Source: Clostridia bacterium UC5.1-2E3
GTDB taxonomy: Bacteria > Bacillota > Clostridia > Lachnospirales > Lachnospiraceae
Direction of reading: 5' to 3'
Length of the DNA stretch: 51,419 nucleotides
NCBI GenBank assembly: GCA_001304875.1
Contig: BBZO01000028.1
Coordinates: 1-51,419 of the forward strand
Shown in pieces: positions 1 through 8,145 of this stretch. The notes below the pieces were generated by a model, which was not told the DNA's origin, did no database searches, and saw nothing but the letters and a program-made list of their open reading frames with translations. The first letter of the stretch is position 1. Each line of letters opens with the position of its first letter. The position numbers and the translations under genes are program-made.

Positions 1-758
1 GGAGCCAGGGGCAGAACCGGAGCCGTTTCCGGCGGCGCGGTATCACCGGACGGAACGCCGGGCCCGGATTGGTCTTCGCGGTCTGCCTCCCAGGCCGCCG
101 CGTACATGTGGCTGATTTCCGGGCGCAGGACGAGATAGGCGGTGAGCATGGTGGAAAGCCCCATGACCCAGAACAGCACGCCGCCCTGGCCCAGGATTTC
201 CCCGGCGGTGATTCCGGCGGCCTTGGCGGAGATGGCCGGCGCGCCCTGCACGATCAGGTCATAGCTTAAGGCAAAGCCGTGGCCCGCCAGGTTGACGGCC
301 ACCGCCGCCATCAGCGGGTGCAGGCCGGAGCGGACGGCAAAGGGGATCATGATGGCGCCCACCAGCGCCACCGACGGCGAGGGCCACAGAAAGAGAGAGA
401 AGATGAACATGGAAATTCCCAGAATCCACCAGGTGATGGAAGGATTTTTCATGATCCGCGTCATGGGCGCCATGAGGATGCGGCTGCTGCCCAGCTCGGA
501 GAGGCATTTTGACAGAGCCGTCACCAGCGCGATGGTGGCGATAATCTCCATAAATTCCTTCGCTGCATAGAGGATGGAGAGAAATACGGCCTGGATGCCG
601 CCGGTGATGGTTCCCAGGCCTAAAAGTCCCAGGAGAAATAAAAAAAGGATACAGACCGGCGGCGTATCCAGGCGGAAAATCATAGCTGCTAATATGACAA
701 TGACGCCGAGAAGATACACGTAGTGGATGGGCGTCAGAACGATCACGGTCTCCAGCAT
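1..758 (-). CDS. Multi-pass membrane transporter, C-terminus cut by window edge
   Basis: The reverse-strand frame is open from an ATG at 758 to the left edge of the window, about 252 codons. GGGAG lies about 13 nt upstream of the start. The protein has several hydrophobic segments: one at residues 10-30 (YVYLLGVIVILAAMIF), one near 38-55, one near 100-125 around ITWWILGISMFIFSLFLW, and one near 200-220. The final visible part is a Pro/Gly/Asp-rich hydrophilic stretch after YAAAWEADRE. This layout is typical of an ion- or carboxylate-transporter-like permease, but I recognise no signature that fixes the substrate. It lies 87 nt downstream of the DUF2000 gene on the same strand and could be cotranscribed with it. 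It is intact as far as it can be read. Confidence 0.7.
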   Translation of the reverse strand, partial: MLETVIVLTPIHYVYLLGVIVILAAMIFRLDTPPVCILFLFLLGLLGLGTITGGIQAVFLSILYAAKEFMEIIATIALVTALSKCLSELGSSRILMAPMTRIMKNPSITWWILGISMFIFSLFLWPSPSVALVGAIMIPFAVRSGLHPLMAAVAVNLAGHGFALSYDLIVQGAPAISAKAAGITAGEILGQGGVLFWVMGLSTMLTAYLVLRPEISHMYAAAWEADREDQSGPGVPSGDTAPPETAPVLPLA

Positions 759-845
759 GAGAATCGCTCCCGATAGAAAGAATATAATTTATATATATGC
801 GGGAGGGGCGGGATGCGCGCGGCGTAAAGGGCAGTCTTTTTGGTG

Positions 846-1279
846 TTACTTAAGCAGCCCCATATGCCCCGTAAGCCGGCTGACCTTTCTTTTATCCCCG
901 CACACGGCAATTCCCAGATACCCGCAGCTCATCCCCGGCGGTGCCGGCCATTTTCCGGACAAACTCATCGTACGTCCGGCAGCCCTGCGCCAGGTCGGTG
1001 AAATCGAGAAAGAAAAGTCCGGCGTATTCCGGCTGGCCAAGTTTTTCCTGAGTGCCTGTATCTCCTCCGGGGGCCTTTCAGGATGGGGACAGGAAATTCG
1101 ATGATGCCGGGATGCAGGCCGCCATCCTGGTCATGCACATCGGCGCCGACGACCTGCGGCATGTTTCGCCCCAGCGAGATACCCAGGATGGCGGCGGTGT
1201 TGGCGATCAAACCGGCGGGAAGGCGATTGTCGATCACCATGACACATTTTAAGTTGTCTGTACTGTTTTCATTGGTCAT
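846..1279 (-). CDS. DUF2000 family protein, frameshifted in this sequence
   Basis: The reading begins MTNENSTDNLKCVMVIDNR and continues with LPAGLIANTAAILGISLGR, a segment I recognise from DUF2000 proteins. It ends with YLGIAVCGDKRKVSRLTG, the family's usual C-terminus, followed by MGLLK. In between the frame must change near 1070, near 1043 and near 923. The middle piece (EYAGLFFLDFTDLAQGCRTY) is in a different frame from both ends. Start 1279 was chosen because GGAGG sits 9 nt upstream; the longer open frame to 1354 has no ribosome site. The function of DUF2000 is not known to me; family members are small cytoplasmic proteins. Three indels in 430 bp would normally suggest a pseudogene, but this density is common in the window, so error is as likely. 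Confidence 0.7.
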
Positions 1280-1394
1280 TGAAAATACCTCCACAAGAAT
1301 TGCTGAGAGTATTTTAGCGCGGGGAGGGTAGGATGGATTGTAAGATATCGTCAAATGGAATTTACCTTAAATCTATTCAATTTTATAAAAGATG

Positions 1395-1423
1395 TTGACA
1401 CCATATATGACACTAAATAGAAT
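1395..1423 (+). promoter_or_regulatory. Sigma-A-type promoter for the HicB-like gene
   Basis: TTGACA at 1395-1400, a 17-bp spacer, and TAGAAT at 1418-1423. The -35 is perfect and the -10 has one mismatch. Transcription would start near 1430, giving a leader of about 80 nt before the gene at 1509. Confidence 0.7.
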
Positions 1424-1508
1424 GCGGATAGGAGATGAATGCCCCCAGGAGCGGAAGCAGTCATTTCACATTCGGTGAAACAGATTGTGGAGAGCGAGGA
1501 GGTAAACA

Positions 1509-1826
1509 ATGAAGACGATGAATGATTATATGGAAATGTCTTATCGTATGGAAATTATAGAAGACAAAGAGGAAGGCGGCTTTGTGGTGTCTTATCCGGA
1601 TCTGCCGGGCTGTGTGACCTGTGGAGAGACGGTTGAATCTGCGGTGGCCAACGCGTTGGACGCAAAAAAGGCGTGGCTTGAAGCGGCGCTCGAAGATGGG
1701 ATTCCGATTTACGAGCCGGATGATCTGGAAGCTTACTCCGGCCAATTTAAGCTGAGAATCCCCCGCAGCCTGCACCGTTCATTGGCGGAGCATTCAAAAA
1801 GGGAAGGAATCAGCATGAATCAGTAA
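1509..1826 (+). CDS. HicB-like antitoxin-type protein, short C-terminus
   Basis: A 105-residue protein. Residues 10-60 (EDKEEGGFVVSYPDLPGC, then ESAVANALDAKKAWLEAALEDG) match the HicB RNase-H-like fold. Residues 80-105 (FKLRIPRSLHRSLAEHSKREG) match the start of the ribbon-helix-helix DNA-binding tail. HicB antitoxins normally bind HicA and repress their own operon. The protein stops at ISMNQ, some residues before the usual end of the RHH tail, and a hairpin follows at once. GGAGG 7 nt upstream supports the start. No HicA gene is visible on either side, so this is an orphan, as is common for HicB-like proteins in Clostridia. A one-base loss near the stop could explain the short tail, but I see no clear continuation. 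Confidence 0.75.
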   Translation: MKTMNDYMEMSYRMEIIEDKEEGGFVVSYPDLPGCVTCGETVESAVANALDAKKAWLEAALEDGIPIYEPDDLEAYSGQFKLRIPRSLHRSLAEHSKREGISMNQ

Positions 1827-1831
1827 TTTCA

Positions 1832-1858
1832 CCGGGCCGGCATGAGAATGCGGCCCGT
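1832..1858 (+). terminator. GC-rich hairpin after the HicB-like gene
   Basis: CGGGCC at 1833-1838 pairs with GGCCCG at 1852-1857, with an inner GCAT/ATGC stem and a GAGA loop. There is no clear T-tract, so it may be only a weak terminator. It lies between convergent genes and could serve both. Confidence 0.45.
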
Positions 1859-1879
1859 CCATATCATAAGATCAAATCA

Positions 1880-2515
1880 TCAGGTTTCCGCCGTCTCTTC
1901 CCGGCAGATGATCAGTTCCTTCCCATAGGGAAGCGTCTCAATCCAGTCGCAGAACTCATGCCATTCCGCAAGTTTATGATTTTTCCTCGCATAGTAAATA
2001 TTGACGAGTGTTTCATAGTTGAAGGAGCAGGTCCGCATCTGGTTGTAGCTGGAGGGGAGAAGCTGGATCAGATCGTACCAGTCTTCCCTGCTTTTGGTCT
2101 CCATGTATTTTAACCGCACCTGCTCCAGCCTTTCCACCACGGTCTCCATGAATGCCAGAGAGTCCGCGGTCAGATGGTCGGTGCTGAAGTCGTCCATGGA
2201 AAACGGCTTGCTGTGGATCTTGTGCATGGTGCTGGTGGAGTTGGCCACCGTGGAGACCTTGTAGGTGTCGTACTCCTTCCACCAGTAGAGCGGGGCCGTG
2301 ATGTCCACGGAGACGAAAATCTGGCGCAGGAATTTGCGGTGGTCGCTGCCGGCCTTCCGGAGCCGCACGGCCAGGTCCAGATCGTTGGGGCCCAGTATAT
2401 AATTCCCGTTTTCGTCGTAATGGCTGTCCATGCGGTGCCAGCTGTTCATGGGGTTCCTCGCGCCGCGGACGGCATTTTCAATGTTCATCACAGAAGTGCG
2501 TTCTAATCGTATCAT
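1880..2515 (-). CDS. ThyX-fold-like protein without the RHRxxxS motif
   Basis: An intact protein of 211 residues from ATG 2515, which has AAAGGA about 11 nt upstream; the longer frame to 2584 would run through the promoter. Order of motifs: an ARNPMNSW segment, then KAGSDHRKFLRQIFVSVDI, then APLYWWKEYDTYKV and NSTSTMHKI, and near the end MRTCSFNYETL. This order resembles flavin-dependent thymidylate synthase, where a GHxSxxEH segment is followed by RHRxxxS and a final R-x-x-x-N/H helix. Here RHRxxxS is replaced by KEYDTYKVST, so normal dUMP/FAD chemistry is doubtful. I have seen similar sequences in Clostridia and their phages as hypothetical or ThyX-related proteins. The assignment to the fold is inference. 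It is a single-gene transcription unit. Confidence 0.6.
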   Translation of the reverse strand: MIRLERTSVMNIENAVRGARNPMNSWHRMDSHYDENGNYILGPNDLDLAVRLRKAGSDHRKFLRQIFVSVDITAPLYWWKEYDTYKVSTVANSTSTMHKIHSKPFSMDDFSTDHLTADSLAFMETVVERLEQVRLKYMETKSREDWYDLIQLLPSSYNQMRTCSFNYETLVNIYYARKNHKLAEWHEFCDWIETLPYGKELIICREETAET

Positions 2516-2555
2516 GATTGTACGGGATTCCTTTCCAAAATGAATATTTTTGTAA

Positions 2556-2584
2556 ATTATACCCCACAGAGGAATAATTTTCAA
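2556..2584 (-). promoter_or_regulatory. Promoter for the ThyX-like gene
   Basis: On the reverse strand: TTGAAA (2584-2579), a 17-bp spacer, and a perfect TATAAT (2561-2556). It lies about 40 nt upstream of the chosen start at 2515. Confidence 0.7.
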
Positions 2585-2631
2585 CCGCAGGCTTCATACT
2601 AACGGAAGAACCAGTGAAAGGAGGGGAAGGA

Positions 2632-2805
2632 ATGAACCGGGAAGATATTGTGTGTGCCTGCCTGGGCATCACCTACGGGGAAATCGAGGACGCGGTGAAG
2701 GACGGCGTGCGTACCTACGAGGAGCTGGAAGAACGCACCGGCGTGGGCACCATCTGCGGACTCTGTGTGGACAGCGTGAAGGAAATGCTGGAAGGCCTTC
2801 TGTAA
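2632..2805 (+). CDS. BFD-like [2Fe-2S]-binding protein
   Basis: A 57-residue protein with the bacterioferritin-associated ferredoxin pattern: CAC at residues 8-10 (VCACLGITYGEIEDAV) and CGLC at about 42-45 (GTICGLCVDSVKEML). The four cysteines are spaced as in the BFD-type Fer2 domain, which binds one [2Fe-2S] cluster. The start at 2632 has GGAGGGGAAGG just upstream. The protein is a stand-alone domain here; in other proteins it is joined to oxidoreductases or nitrite reductase. Its electron partner cannot be told from the neighbours. Intact. Confidence 0.85.
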   Translation: MNREDIVCACLGITYGEIEDAVKDGVRTYEELEERTGVGTICGLCVDSVKEMLEGLL

Positions 2806-2863
2806 ACCAAAGAAAATATCTCCACAAGACGTACAAAATATGCTATATTTGAAACATGATGTT

Positions 2864-3054
2864 GGGGTCAAAAGGTATTTTGCCCCCCTTTGATACCGGG
2901 TTGCTTCGCACTGCGTGCTCCCGCAATCCTCAAAAACATTCATAATCCGCTCATTTTTCTACGAAAAATGGCTGCTTATTCATGTTTTTGGCGGGTCAAA
3001 AGGTCAAAATCCTCTTGCAAGCAAGCTTGCATCGGATTTTTGACCTTTTGACCC
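2864..3054. repeat. Composite intergenic palindromic repeat
   Basis: The block begins with GGGGTCAAAAGGT (2864-2876). It contains an imperfect inverted repeat of about 28 bp per arm whose ends are CAAAAACAT and ATGTTTTTG (about 2931-2990). It ends with a very strong hairpin: a left arm at 2993-3012 (GGGTCAAAAGGTCAAAATCC) and a right arm at 3034-3054, its complement with one extra base. The apex contains GCAAGCTTGC. No reading frame of note is present. The shared TCAAAAGGT word at both ends suggests a mobile or family-type intergenic repeat. The last hairpin could also stop transcription. Confidence 0.7.
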
Positions 3055-3129
3055 TGGTATCGGAATATCTTTGCGCGGCAGAATCACCGCCTGCGCGGGG
3101 AAGTGAATCAGACTGGAAGAAAGGTGGAG

Positions 3130-4004
3130 ATGAATTTGCTTATAGATGTGACGGGAGACGGAAAGGGAACCGTATTTCTGGTGACGGGACAGGCCAATAT
3201 CCTCTACGAGGCGGGGATGGCGTACTGCGCCGGGCAGATGGTAAAAAAAATCGAGGAGGCCCTGGATGGCGGGGAGCTGGACGCGGTATTTTTGTCCCAC
3301 TCCCACTATGACCATGTGGCAGGGCTTCCCTACATACGGGCCCGCTGGCCAGAGGTGAAGGTCTACGCCTCCGCGCTGGCGCAGGAGATTTAAGAAAGCC
3401 GACTGCACTGGCCACCATACGGAGCCTGAGCCATGATGCGGCGGCCGGCGCGGGCGTCGATTGGGATGGAGATTACCGGGACGAGGATCTGCACGTGGAC
3501 GTGGCGCTGGCGGACGGCGAGGAGGTGACCGTCGGCGATCACAGGATTCTGGCGGTGGAGACCATCGGGCACACCCGCTGCTCCATGGCCTACCGCATCG
3601 ACGACATCATGCTGTTAAGCGAGACCATCGGCGTCATGACACCCGCGGGGCAGTACATTCCTTCGTTCCTCGTGGATTACAAGAAGGCCGTGGAGTCCAT
3701 CAAACGGGTACGGGAGATCCCGGCAAAGGAGCTGGTGCTCAGCCATTACGGCCTGGTGGACGAGAAGGACAGGGGAGCGCTCTGGGATCTGCTTCTTAAA
3801 CATATTGAGGAGAGCAGGGAGAAAATGCTGGAGATCATACGAAGCTATGACACCGAGGAGGAGCGCCTGGCCGTCATGGAGAAAATCTTCCACACCGGCA
3901 TCGACAAGAAGGATCAGCCGGATTCCGCGTTCTACATCAATGCGGCCAGCATGTTAAGGACCCTGATCCGCCAGTTCCCGGAGGAGGTAAACGGATGCAG
4001 ATGA
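3130..4004 (+). CDS. Metallo-beta-lactamase-fold hydrolase, one frameshift
   Basis: A 291-residue protein when one missing T near 3390 is restored; the frame then joins ALAQEI to LRKPTALATIRSL. The motif SHSHYDHVAG (about residues 57-66) is the HxHxDH zinc site of the MBL superfamily. Later segments (DGEEVTVGDHRILAVETIGHT and LLSETIGVM) fit the second zinc ligands. The C-terminal third (residues 190-290) is helical, as in glyoxalase II-like or related hydrolases. Start 3130 has AAGGTGG 5 nt upstream. The substrate is not clear. The 3' end overlaps the DHFR start by 10 nt, so the two genes are translationally linked. Confidence 0.85.
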
Positions 4005-4482
4005 TCGCCGCCGTGGACCGCAACTGGGCCATCGCAACCGGGGCCAGATGCTGGTGACCATTCCTGCGGACCAGCAGTTTTTCCGCCAGGAGACCATGGG
4101 AAAAGTGGTGGTCATGGGGCGGAAGACCTTCGAGAGCCTTCCGGGCCGCAGGCCGTTGGACCGCCGCACAAATATCATTTTAAGCCGCGATCCGGAGTAC
4201 CGGGTGAAGGGAGCACAGGTTTTCGGAAACATGGACGAGCTTTTAAAGGAGCTTAAAGCGTACCGCTCCGAGGACATTTTCATCATCGGCGGGCAGACCA
4301 TCTACGAGCAGTTCCTTCCCCTGTGCGACACGGCGCAGGTGACCTTCATCGATTACGCCTACCAGGCGGATACCCATTTTCCCAACCTGGATGCGGACGG
4401 GGCCTGGACGCTGGCGCAGTGCAGCGAGGAGCAGACCTATTTTGACATCTGCTACGAGTTCAGAAAATATGTGCGAAAATAA
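3995..4482 (+). CDS. folA: Dihydrofolate reductase, one frameshift
   Basis: Reduces dihydrofolate to tetrahydrofolate with NADPH. With one G restored near 4032 the protein reads MQMIAAVDRNWAIGNRGQML from its start and is 162 residues long, the usual size. Family motifs: AIGNRGQML near the N-terminus, VVMGRKTFESLPGR at about residues 35-50, and FIIGGQTIYEQFLP at about 94-107, the GG loop for NADPH. It starts inside the end of the MBL gene, so the two form a short operon. The downstream nfn promoter at 4507 marks the operon end. Confidence 0.93.
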
Positions 4483-4506
4483 GTACAATGAACTCTGCGC
4501 AGGGGC

Positions 4507-4535
4507 TTGTAAACGGAAAATGAAAATGTTAGAAT
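4507..4535 (+). promoter_or_regulatory. Promoter of the nfnAB operon
   Basis: TTGTAA at 4507-4512, a 17-bp spacer, and TAGAAT at 4530-4535. Transcription would start about 45 nt before the nfnA start codon. Confidence 0.65.
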
Positions 4536-4586
4536 AATAACGATGTGGGAAAGTGATACAATAATAAAACAAAAGGGGAGAAAGAC

Positions 4587-5477
4587 ATGTATCAGATTTT
4601 AAGAGCAGAGCAGCTGGCTGATAAGATCTTCCTGATGGAAGTGGAAGCGCCGAGGGTGGCCAGGGCCTGCGAACCAGGTGAATTTGTCATTGTCAAGATG
4701 GACGAGATCGGAGAGAGAATCCCGCTCACTATCTGTGACTATGACCGTGAGAAGGGCACGATCACCATCGTGTTCCAGATCGTGGGAGCGTCCACGGAGA
4801 GAATGTCCGCCATGAAGGTCGGCGATGCATTCCAGGATTTCGTGGGACCCCTCGGACGTCCCTCTGAGTTTGTGAAGGAGGACGTGAATGAGTTAAAGAA
4901 TAAAAAGTTCCTTTTCGTTGCCGGCGGCGTGGGCGCGGCCCCCGTATATCCGCAGGTGAAATGGATGAAGGAGCACGGCATAGATGTGGATGTCGTGGTC
5001 GGCGCGAAGAACAAGGATTTAATCATCCTTGAGGACGAGATGAAGGCGGTGGCCGGCAATCTCTACATAACCACCGACGACGGCTCCTACCAGAGAAAGG
5101 GCATGGTCACGGCAGTGGTGGAGGATCTGGTGAAGAACCAGGGCAACAAGTACGATGTCTGCGTAGCCATCGGCCCGATGATCATGATGAAATTTGTCTG
5201 CAAGCTCACCAAAGAGCTGGAGATCCCGACCATTGTCAGCTTAAACCCCATCATGGTGGATGGAACCGGCATGTGCGGCGCCTGCCGCGTGACGGTCGGA
5301 GACCAGGTGAAATTCGCCTGTGTGGACGGACCGGAGTTCGACGGCCATCTGGTGAACTTTGATGAGGCCATGAAACGGCAGCAGATGTATAAGACAGAGG
5401 AGGGCCGCGCGATCTTAAGACTTCGCGAGGGAGCGACCCACCACGGCGGCTGCGGAAATTGCGGAGGTGACAAGTAA
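4587..5477 (+). CDS. nfnA: NfnA-type FAD/[2Fe-2S] NAD-binding subunit
   Basis: An intact protein of 296 residues of the ferredoxin-NADP reductase/dihydroorotate dehydrogenase PyrK family. An N-terminal FAD barrel (residues 1-100, with RIPLTICDYD) is followed by a nucleotide-binding part with the loop FVAGGVGAAPVYPQ at about 110-123. Cysteines in GMCGACRVTV (about 231-240) and ACVDGPEF form the [2Fe-2S] site. Paired with the next gene this gives NADH-dependent reduced ferredoxin:NADP oxidoreductase, which uses electron bifurcation to balance NADH, NADPH and ferredoxin. AGGGGAG is upstream of the start. The stop codon and the next start overlap as TAATG at 5475-5479. A glutamate synthase or sulfide dehydrogenase name is the usual alternative annotation. 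Confidence 0.88.
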   Translation: MYQILRAEQLADKIFLMEVEAPRVARACEPGEFVIVKMDEIGERIPLTICDYDREKGTITIVFQIVGASTERMSAMKVGDAFQDFVGPLGRPSEFVKEDVNELKNKKFLFVAGGVGAAPVYPQVKWMKEHGIDVDVVVGAKNKDLIILEDEMKAVAGNLYITTDDGSYQRKGMVTAVVEDLVKNQGNKYDVCVAIGPMIMMKFVCKLTKELEIPTIVSLNPIMVDGTGMCGACRVTVGDQVKFACVDGPEFDGHLVNFDEAMKRQQMYKTEEGRAILRLREGATHHGGCGNCGGDK

Positions 5478-6860
5478 TGGACGTATTAAAGAAGATACCC
5501 GTAAGAGAACAGGATCCGAAGGTGAGAGCGACCAACTTCGAGGAGGTCTGCCTCGGCTACAACCAGGAGGAGGCCACCGCGGAGGCCAGCCGCTGCTTAA
5601 AGTGTAAGAATGCCAAATGTGTCAGCGGATGTCCCGTGGCCATCGACATCCCTGCATTCATAAAAGAAGTGGAAGCCGGAAACATCGAGGAGGCCGCGAA
5701 GATCATCGCCAGGTCCTCCGCCCTTCCCGCCGTCTGCGGCCGTGTGTGCCCGCAGGAGAGCCAGTGCGAGGGCAAATGTATCCGCGGCATCAAGGGAGAG
5801 CCCATCTCCATCGGAAAGCTGGAGCGCTTCGTGGCCGACTGGTCCAGAGAGCACGGCTTCGTGCCGGCGGCTCCCGAGAAGACCAACGGAAAGAAAGTCG
5901 CAGTCATCGGTTCCGGTCCCGCAGGCCTCACCTGCGCCGGCGACCTGGCCAAGATGGGCTACGAGGTCACCATTTTCGAGGCCCTTCACGAGCCTGGCGG
6001 CGTTCTGACCTACGGCATCCCGGAGTTCCGTCTCCCGAAGGAGAGCGTGGTAAAATGTGAGATCGACAACGTCAGAAAGCTGGGCGTGAAGATTGAGACC
6101 AACGTGATCATCGGAAAATCCGTCACCATCGACGAGCTCTTATCCGAGGAAGGCTTTGAGGCTGTGTTCGTGGGCTCGGCGCCGGACTTCCCAAGTTCAT
6201 GGGCATCCCCGGAGAGAACGCCAACGGCGTATTCTCCGCCAATGAGTATCTGACCAGAAGCAACCTGATGAAGGCATTCCGCGACGACTATGACACCCCC
6301 ATCGCGGCGGGCAAAAAGGTGGCCGTCGTGGGCGGCGGAAACGTGGCCATGGACGCCGCGAGAACCGCGCTGCGCCTGGGCGCTGACGTACATATTGTAT
6401 ACAGACGAAGCGAGGCCGAGCTCCCCGCCCGTGTGGAGGAGGTTCACCACGCGAAGGAGGAGGGCATCGTATTCAACCTCTTAACCAACCCGGTGGAGAT
6501 CCTGACCGACGAGAACGGCTGGGTGAAGGGCATGGTCGTGAGAAAGATGGAGCTGGGCGAGCCCGACGCCTCCGGCAGAAGACGCCCCGTGGAGGTTCCC
6601 GGTTCCGACTACGTGATCGACGTGGACACCGTCATCATGTCCCTCGGCACCTCCCCGAACCCCCTCATTTCCTCCACCACCGAGGGCCTTGAGACCAACA
6701 AGTGGAAATGCATCATCGCCGATGAGAGCAACGGCAAGACCACCAAGGAAGGCGTCTACGCCGGCGGCGACGCCGTAACCGGCGCAGCACCGTCATCCTC
6801 GCCATGGAAGCCGGAAGAGCCGGCGCCAGAGGAATCGACGAATACCTGTCTGGGAAATAA
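5477..6860 (+). CDS. nfnB: NfnB-type FAD oxidoreductase (GltA-like), two frameshifts
   Basis: The partner of NfnA, often annotated as NADPH-dependent glutamate synthase small chain. With one base restored near 6177 and one near 6789 it is 461 residues long and ends GIDEYLSGK. The N-terminal domain carries two cysteine clusters for [4Fe-4S] centres (RCLKCKNAKCVSGCP at about 37-51 and CGRVCPQESQCEGKC at about 89-103). The FAD loop is VAVIGSGPAGLTCAG (about 139) and the NADPH loop is VAVVGGGNVAMDAARTA (about 280). No large glutamate synthase subunit is nearby, which favours the Nfn role over ammonia assimilation. A strong terminator follows 26 nt after the stop. Confidence 0.88.
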
Positions 6861-6885
6861 AAGAACAGAATAAAAATGATGCTTA

Positions 6886-6931
6886 AAAACGGAACAGAGA
6901 AGATATTTTAATTTTCTCTGTTCCGTTTTTT
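6886..6931 (+). terminator. Intrinsic terminator of nfnAB
   Basis: AAAACGGAACAGAGA (6886-6900) pairs perfectly with TCTCTGTTCCGTTTT, and the right arm runs into TTTTTT. The loop is about 14 nt. Confidence 0.9.
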
Positions 6932-7009
6932 CGCGTTTTATAATTTCCACACATTTTTTTCGCGCGCGTAAGCGCGCTTCAACCTCCCATATTTGCTCCG
7001 GCCCGCGAA

Positions 7010-7259
7010 GCAGAGGAAGGGGTGGGGGAAATGATAGTGACTAGAGGTCCGATTCGGTATGACTTAGGCGCAGGGAGGAGGGAGCTCTGGGGTTCCGGTT
7101 GGCGCACAACGCCAACCGGAAAGGAGGCTACGGAGAGCAAAATTTCATCAGAAATTTTGATCGAATGCCTCCGGTCCCCAGAAGCTCCCTCCTCCCTGCG
7201 TCTTAGTCATACCCATCGGATCTCCCGGAACGGTCCATTTCCCCCACCCCTTCCTCTGC
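7010..7259. repeat. 250-bp imperfect palindrome with 24-bp perfect terminal repeats
   Basis: Positions 7010-7033 are an exact reverse complement of 7236-7259 (outer ends GCAGAGGAAGGGG and CCCCTTCCTCTGC). Inside, the arms around GTATGACTTAGGCGCAGGG (from about 7057) and its mirror near 7177-7212 pair with only a few mismatches for about 30 bp. The top holds two further hairpins: TTCCGGTTGGCG/CGCCAACCGGAA (7093-7104 with 7110-7121, loop CACAA), and GGAGGC/GCCTCC (7123-7128 with 7167-7172) capped by CAAAATTTC/GAAATTTTG (7138-7146 with 7151-7159). The overall shape is a long stem with a two-armed top. No protein is encoded. I see no target-site duplication at the ends. It could be a MITE-like element or a structured RNA. 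Confidence 0.85.
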
Positions 7260-7421
7260 CCCCGCCCCCCGCGACCAAATAAAACCATACAATCCCGCAA
7301 AAATTGTAGAAAAAACTATGGACGAACCGTCATTTTTATTTTACAATGAAAGCAGGTGTGATGTGATAAATTTAACAAATTAAATGTTTCACCATCAAAA
7401 CAATCTGAAAGGAGTTTTACA

Positions 7422-8113
7422 ATGATTTATTCACATGAAGTAGAAAAGATGTGTACGGTTGCACAGGGCGTCCACCATGGCGCGGCTCCCATCCCGGAGG
7501 AGGCAAAGTGGGTACAGTCCAAGCAGGTTTCCGATATTTCCGGTCTGACCCACGGAATCGGCTGGTGTGCACCGCAGCAGGGCGCCTGCAAGCTGACTCT
7601 GAATGTGAAGGAGGGTATCATTCAGGAGGCTCTTGTGGAGACCATCGGATGTTCCGGTATGACCCACTCCGCAGCCATGGCGTCCGAGATTCTTCCGGGC
7701 CTGACGGTGCTTGAGGCACTCAACACCGACCTTGTCTGTGACGCGATCAACACCGCCATGAGAGAGCTGTTCTTACAGATCGCTTACGGCAGAACCCAGA
7801 GCGCATTTTCCGAGGAGGGACTTCCCATCGGAGCCGGCCTCGAGGATCTGGGCAAAGGACTCCGCTCCCAGGTTGGAACCATGTACGGAACCCTCAAGAA
7901 AGGTCCCCGCTACCTTGAGATGGCTGAGGGCTATGTAACCGGCATCGCGCTGGACGCTGACGACCAGATCATCGGCTACCAGTTCGTGAGCTTGGCAAGA
8001 TGACCGACTTCATCAAGAAGGGCGACGACCCCAACACCGCATACGAGAAGGCAAAAGGCCAGTACGGCCGTGTTGCGGACGCCGTGAAGATCATCGATCC
8101 GCGTGTAGAGTAA
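7422..8113 (+). CDS. NifU-like iron-sulfur scaffold protein, partner of GGGtGRT, one frameshift
   Basis: A 230-residue protein when one G is restored near 7990 (VSLGKMTDFIKKGDDP). The segment GWCAPQQGACKLTL (about 48-61) and TIGCSGMTHSAAM (about 74-86) resemble the cysteine loops of the NifU/IscU N-terminal domain, which hold a transient Fe-S cluster. The protein is longer than IscU. In Clostridia this gene is found next to the GGGtGRT gene, as here (32-nt gap), so the two probably act together. The biochemical role of the pair is not known to me. AAAGGAG lies 8-9 nt upstream of the start. Confidence 0.8.
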
Positions 8114-8145
8114 TACATAGTCAAAGTCAATAGGAGGACAGGATA

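Noticed and set aside
7022..7282. An 86-codon open frame within the large palindrome
   Set aside because: The product is low-complexity, and the DNA is explained by inverted-repeat structure.
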